Assembly: GCF_049673005.1 (NCBI RefSeq)
Contig: NZ_JBATXB010000068.1
Coordinates: 1 to 33,453, forward strand
From: Carnobacterium_A sp049673005
Lineage (GTDB): Bacteria > Bacillota > Bacilli > Lactobacillales > Carnobacteriaceae
Reading direction: 5' to 3'
Length of the DNA stretch: 33,453 nt
Position numbers and translations under genes: made by a program. A model generated the notes under the pieces. It was not told the DNA's origin. It saw nothing but the letters and a program-made list of their open reading frames with translations, and made no database searches. This document shows positions 31,404 through 33,453 of the stretch, piece after piece. Positions within the stretch are counted from its first letter, which is position 1. Each line of letters starts with the position of its first letter.

Positions 31404-32045
31404 TTAATTATTCTCTAAATCTTCTATTTCTACTACGCGGAAACCTTTCTTCTCTAGATGGTCGCTAATTTGTTTAACGGTTTCTGCGGTTACACCTGAT
31501 TCAAGAGTCATCATTGTGCGACGAACAAGTTCTTCTCGTTCAGCGTCTAATGTAATACAACTTGATATAGAACAATAGCGATTAATAATTTTTGTCATAT
31601 TTGTTAAATCACCCTTTTGGCCAGAAGATGCAATGGTCAAAACATAACTACCTGAATTAATATTCCATGATTGTTGCAACATGTTTAAGAGGGAGCTATG
31701 GGTAAGGATGCCATAAAAATGATTTTCTTCATCTAACACAGATATATAAGGAAGTTCCTTAATTGTAAAGAACACTTTAAAAAAAGAAGAATCTACAGAA
31801 ATAAATTTTGTTGCATTTTTCAAGAGAGTAGTAACGGGTAAATTCATATCACCGTTATTTGCTTGATGGCGATAAATGTGCATTTTGTATATATTGCCTC
31901 TGAAAATTTTTCCGCTTTCGTCTAAAATTGGGATACAACGATAACCAGATTTCTCGAGTATATCAATCGCTTCTTGAAGAGTTGCGCTTTCTTTGACAGT
32001 AGTTAAACTTTTCTTAGGAATACAGAGTGATTTAATAAGCATCAT
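31404..32045 (-). CDS. CBS-pair protein with C-terminal ACT-like domain
   Basis: This 213-residue cytosolic protein has two tandem CBS motifs (about residues 1-60, ATLQEAIDILEKSGYRCIPI with LDESGKIFRGN; and 75-130, FISVDSSFFKVFF through ISVLDEENHFYGILTHSSLL). The C-terminal part of about 75 residues begins YVLTIASSGQKGDLTNMTKI, typical of ACT regulatory domains. The CBS-plus-ACT layout is that of AcuB-like proteins and of Listeria CbpA, a c-di-AMP binder, so nucleotide sensing is plausible but unproven. Two ATG codons (32045, 32042) follow AAGGAGG; either may be used. It is monocistronic and divergent from the methyltransferase. Confidence 0.82.
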   Translation of the reverse strand: MMLIKSLCIPKKSLTTVKESATLQEAIDILEKSGYRCIPILDESGKIFRGNIYKMHIYRHQANNGDMNLPVTTLLKNATKFISVDSSFFKVFFTIKELPYISVLDEENHFYGILTHSSLLNMLQQSWNINSGSYVLTIASSGQKGDLTNMTKIINRYCSISSCITLDAEREELVRRTMMTLESGVTAETVKQISDHLEKKGFRVVEIEDLENN

Positions 32046-32086
32046 TGTATCCTCCTTTATTTATTTTATGGTGTTCTGTTATATTG

Positions 32087-32116
32087 ATAATAGCATATAA
32101 AACAAAGGATTTACAA
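32087..32116 (-). promoter_or_regulatory. Promoter of the CBS gene
   Basis: On the minus strand TTGTAA (32111-32116) and TATTAT (32087-32092) are spaced 18 nt, with TG before the -10 giving an extended element. Confidence 0.55.
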
Positions 32117-32158
32117 TGCTTTTGAAGTGAACATATAATAAAATAGTGAAACAAAGTC

Positions 32159-32187
32159 TTGTTTGATGAGATTGAGCAACTTATAAT
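32159..32187 (+). promoter_or_regulatory. Promoter of the O-methyltransferase gene
   Basis: TTGTTT (32159-32164) and a perfect TATAAT (32182-32187) spaced 17 nt, about 60 nt before the start codon. Confidence 0.65.
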
Positions 32188-32247
32188 AGAAAATGAGAGA
32201 ATACAATTGTGCTTTGAGATGAGAGAAAGAGGAGAAGAGTAATTAAT

Positions 32248-32970
32248 ATGGAAAATATAAAGATTAAAACAGCTAGAAATGAAATGATGGATCGTCCAGT
32301 CGTTAAAAAAGAAGTAGTAGAGTTTTTGAGAACTCGACAAAAACCGTTATCAGGTAAGTTAGGAGAAATTGAAAGAGAAGCAAATGAAAGAAGAGTACCG
32401 ATTATTCCGCATGAGACAGTTGTTTTTTTAAACTTACTTTTAGGGCAAATTAAGCCAGAGCATATCTTGGAAATAGGAGCAGCTATTGGTTTTTCTTCTA
32501 GTTTAATGGCTCAACACGTTGGTGAAAATGGGCACGTGACAACGATTGATCGCTTTGATGTTATGATTGAAAAAGCAAAGAAGAATTATGAAGTTTTAGG
32601 CTTAACAGAGAAAGTAACTCTTTTAGAGGGGCAAGCTGCAGATATTCTACCCACTTTATCAGGGCAATACGACTTTATATTTATGGATAGTGCAAAATCA
32701 AAATACCACGAATTTTTACCTGAATGTATTCGATTGTTAAAAATTAACGGGATGTTAGTTGTCGATGATGTACTGCAAGGTGGCACAATTTTGTTGCCGG
32801 ACGAGGAGATTCCAAAAAGAACGAGAGCTATTCATCGTAAATTGAATTCTTTTTTGGATACCGTCATGAATCATCCATCTTTAGAGTCCAGTATTGTTCC
32901 GTTAGGGGATGGTCTATTAATGATTGTTAAAAAAGAAGAGATAGAATTATCTTCTTTACGTCCTTTATAG
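32248..32970 (+). CDS. trmR: O-methyltransferase, TrmR/YrrM-like
   Basis: The 240-residue SAM-dependent enzyme belongs to the class that includes B. subtilis TrmR (YrrM), which methylates 5-hydroxyuridine at the tRNA wobble position to mo5U. Motif I is HILEIGAAIGFSSSLMAQ (about residues 72-89), preceded by IPHETVVFLNLLLG. The metal and SAM region FIFMDSAKSKYHEFLPECIR and VVDDVLQGG contain the acidic residues of the family. In Bacillus the gene precedes U32-peptidase genes (yrrN, yrrO); here it is alone before an rRNA operon, so the assignment rests on sequence. A catechol-type O-methyltransferase is the alternative. Confidence 0.78.
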   Translation: MENIKIKTARNEMMDRPVVKKEVVEFLRTRQKPLSGKLGEIEREANERRVPIIPHETVVFLNLLLGQIKPEHILEIGAAIGFSSSLMAQHVGENGHVTTIDRFDVMIEKAKKNYEVLGLTEKVTLLEGQAADILPTLSGQYDFIFMDSAKSKYHEFLPECIRLLKINGMLVVDDVLQGGTILLPDEEIPKRTRAIHRKLNSFLDTVMNHPSLESSIVPLGDGLLMIVKKEEIELSSLRPL

Positions 32971-33020
32971 TAAGGTGGATAAAGTCTTCTCATCTTAATC
33001 CTTTGACTAGTAGATAAGTT

Positions 33021-33052
33021 AAATAAATCTTTATTTTTAAAAAGATTTATTT
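33021..33052 (+). terminator. AT-rich hairpin after the O-methyltransferase gene
   Basis: A 12-bp stem AAATAAATCTTT/AAAGATTTATTT with an eight-base loop. It has only one G-C type pair and no clear T-run, so termination would be weak. Confidence 0.5.
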
Positions 33053-33067
33053 AATTTGAAAATATTC

Positions 33068-33096
33068 TTGACGAATGTATAAAAAGTTGATATATT
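33068..33096 (+). promoter_or_regulatory. rRNA operon promoter P1
   Basis: TTGACG (33068-33073), 17-nt spacer, TATATT (33091-33096). First of three tandem promoters. Confidence 0.75.
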
Positions 33097-33164
33097 AATA
33101 GACGTTGTTGAAAGTGCTTTTTAAATGTTTGATTTTATTTAATAGGTTATCCTTTAAAAAATGC

Positions 33165-33194
33165 TTGACGCGAATTGATTGTTTGTGTTATTAT
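33165..33194 (+). promoter_or_regulatory. rRNA operon promoter P2
   Basis: TTGACG (33165-33170), 18-nt spacer, TATTAT (33189-33194). Confidence 0.78.
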
Positions 33195-33270
33195 TTAAAA
33201 GTTGTTGAACATATCAGCTGGTTAACAGTTGAATAAATATGTAAAGACAATAAAAAATATTCAAAAACAT

Positions 33271-33299
33271 TTGACAAGCACTCTACTTAATGTTATTAT
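33271..33299 (+). promoter_or_regulatory. rRNA operon promoter P3
   Basis: Consensus TTGACA (33271-33276), 17-nt spacer, TATTAT (33294-33299). It is the promoter nearest to the rRNA and the strongest by sequence. Confidence 0.85.
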
Positions 33300-33305
33300 A
33301 TAGAA

Positions 33306-33453
33306 GTTGTCAAAACAAAAAGTATTGACCTTTGAAAACTGAACAAAGTAAAACAATAAACTGTGAACGGCGGTTCGACCAAGGGTCGAACCAAAAGAAA
33401 CAAAGTGAAAGTAATTTCGCTAGCAAGTCATTTTAATGAGCTTCAAGCATCGT
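33306..33453 (+). promoter_or_regulatory. 5' leader of an rRNA operon with boxA-like element
   Basis: TGACCTTTGAAAACTGAACA (33325-33344) is the conserved boxA-containing leader found before Firmicutes 16S genes and used for antitermination. A perfect hairpin GGTTCGACC/GGTCGAACC (33372-33380 with 33384-33392, loop AAG) follows. The final bases (AGCTTCAAGCATCGT) are what typically precedes the mature 16S start, which should lie just past the window. No part of the mature 16S is inside. Confidence 0.85.

Noticed and set aside
33372..33392. tRNA-like GGTTCGA element
   Set aside because: It is one arm of a small perfect hairpin in the rRNA leader; no acceptor, D or anticodon arms surround it.

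Overview
The window looks like a chromosomal segment of a low-GC Gram-positive bacterium of the order Lactobacillales. A Carnobacteriaceae or Enterococcaceae member is my best guess, inferred from gene content and codon use rather than from a marker search. Supporting signs are AT-rich intergenic DNA, strong Shine-Dalgarno sites with frequent GTG and TTG starts, a Firmicutes-type rRNA leader at the right edge, and two blocks collinear with the Bacillus subtilis chromosome: DUF1934/ywiB-rpoE-pyrG-fba-murZ-rho-rpmE, and ddl-murF-cshA-acpS-alr-mazEF.

Region 1 (1-5852) is accessory and decaying. It holds two small membrane peptides, a SulP anion transporter on the minus strand, and a wrecked thiamine-salvage cluster (thiM, thiE and the 3' end of thiD, all disrupted). 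A small helical protein follows, then a folate ECF substrate-binding gene (folT) behind a tetrahydrofolate riboswitch. Directly after the folT terminator sits the internally deleted relic of a group IIC intron.

Region 2 (5853-10279) contains a Nudix hydrolase, Ohr peroxidase, a 4-oxalocrotonate tautomerase homologue, and a minus-strand operon lipL - HD phosphohydrolase - HAD phosphatase. Divergent from lipL are E1 alpha and beta genes of an acetoin/pyruvate-type dehydrogenase, with no E2 or E3 in view (10478-12471).

Region 3 (12519-19912) is core: DUF1934, RNA polymerase delta, pyrG with a CTP-sensing attenuator whose transcript should begin GGGCUCC, class II aldolase, MurZ, Rho and the zinc-free L31 paralogue.

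Region 4 (19994-31277) is mostly cell envelope and stress: lemA, htpX, an unrecognised 258-aa gene with a His-rich motif, ddl, murF, a Bax-inhibitor-1 family protein, the DEAD-box helicase CshA behind a roughly 250-nt structured leader, acpS, alr, mazEF, and queT behind a preQ1 riboswitch.

Region 5 (31281-33453) contains a long imperfect hairpin, a CBS/ACT protein, an O-methyltransferase of the TrmR/YrrM type, and three tandem strong promoters with the leader of an rRNA operon. The 16S gene should start just beyond the right edge.

I found no CRISPR array, no tRNA and no intact transposon. The most unusual items are the double-deleted group IIC intron, the multiply broken thi cluster with an in-frame thiM-thiE junction, the cshA leader with an internal terminator, and the unknown gene between htpX and ddl. 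None of these proves a new system.
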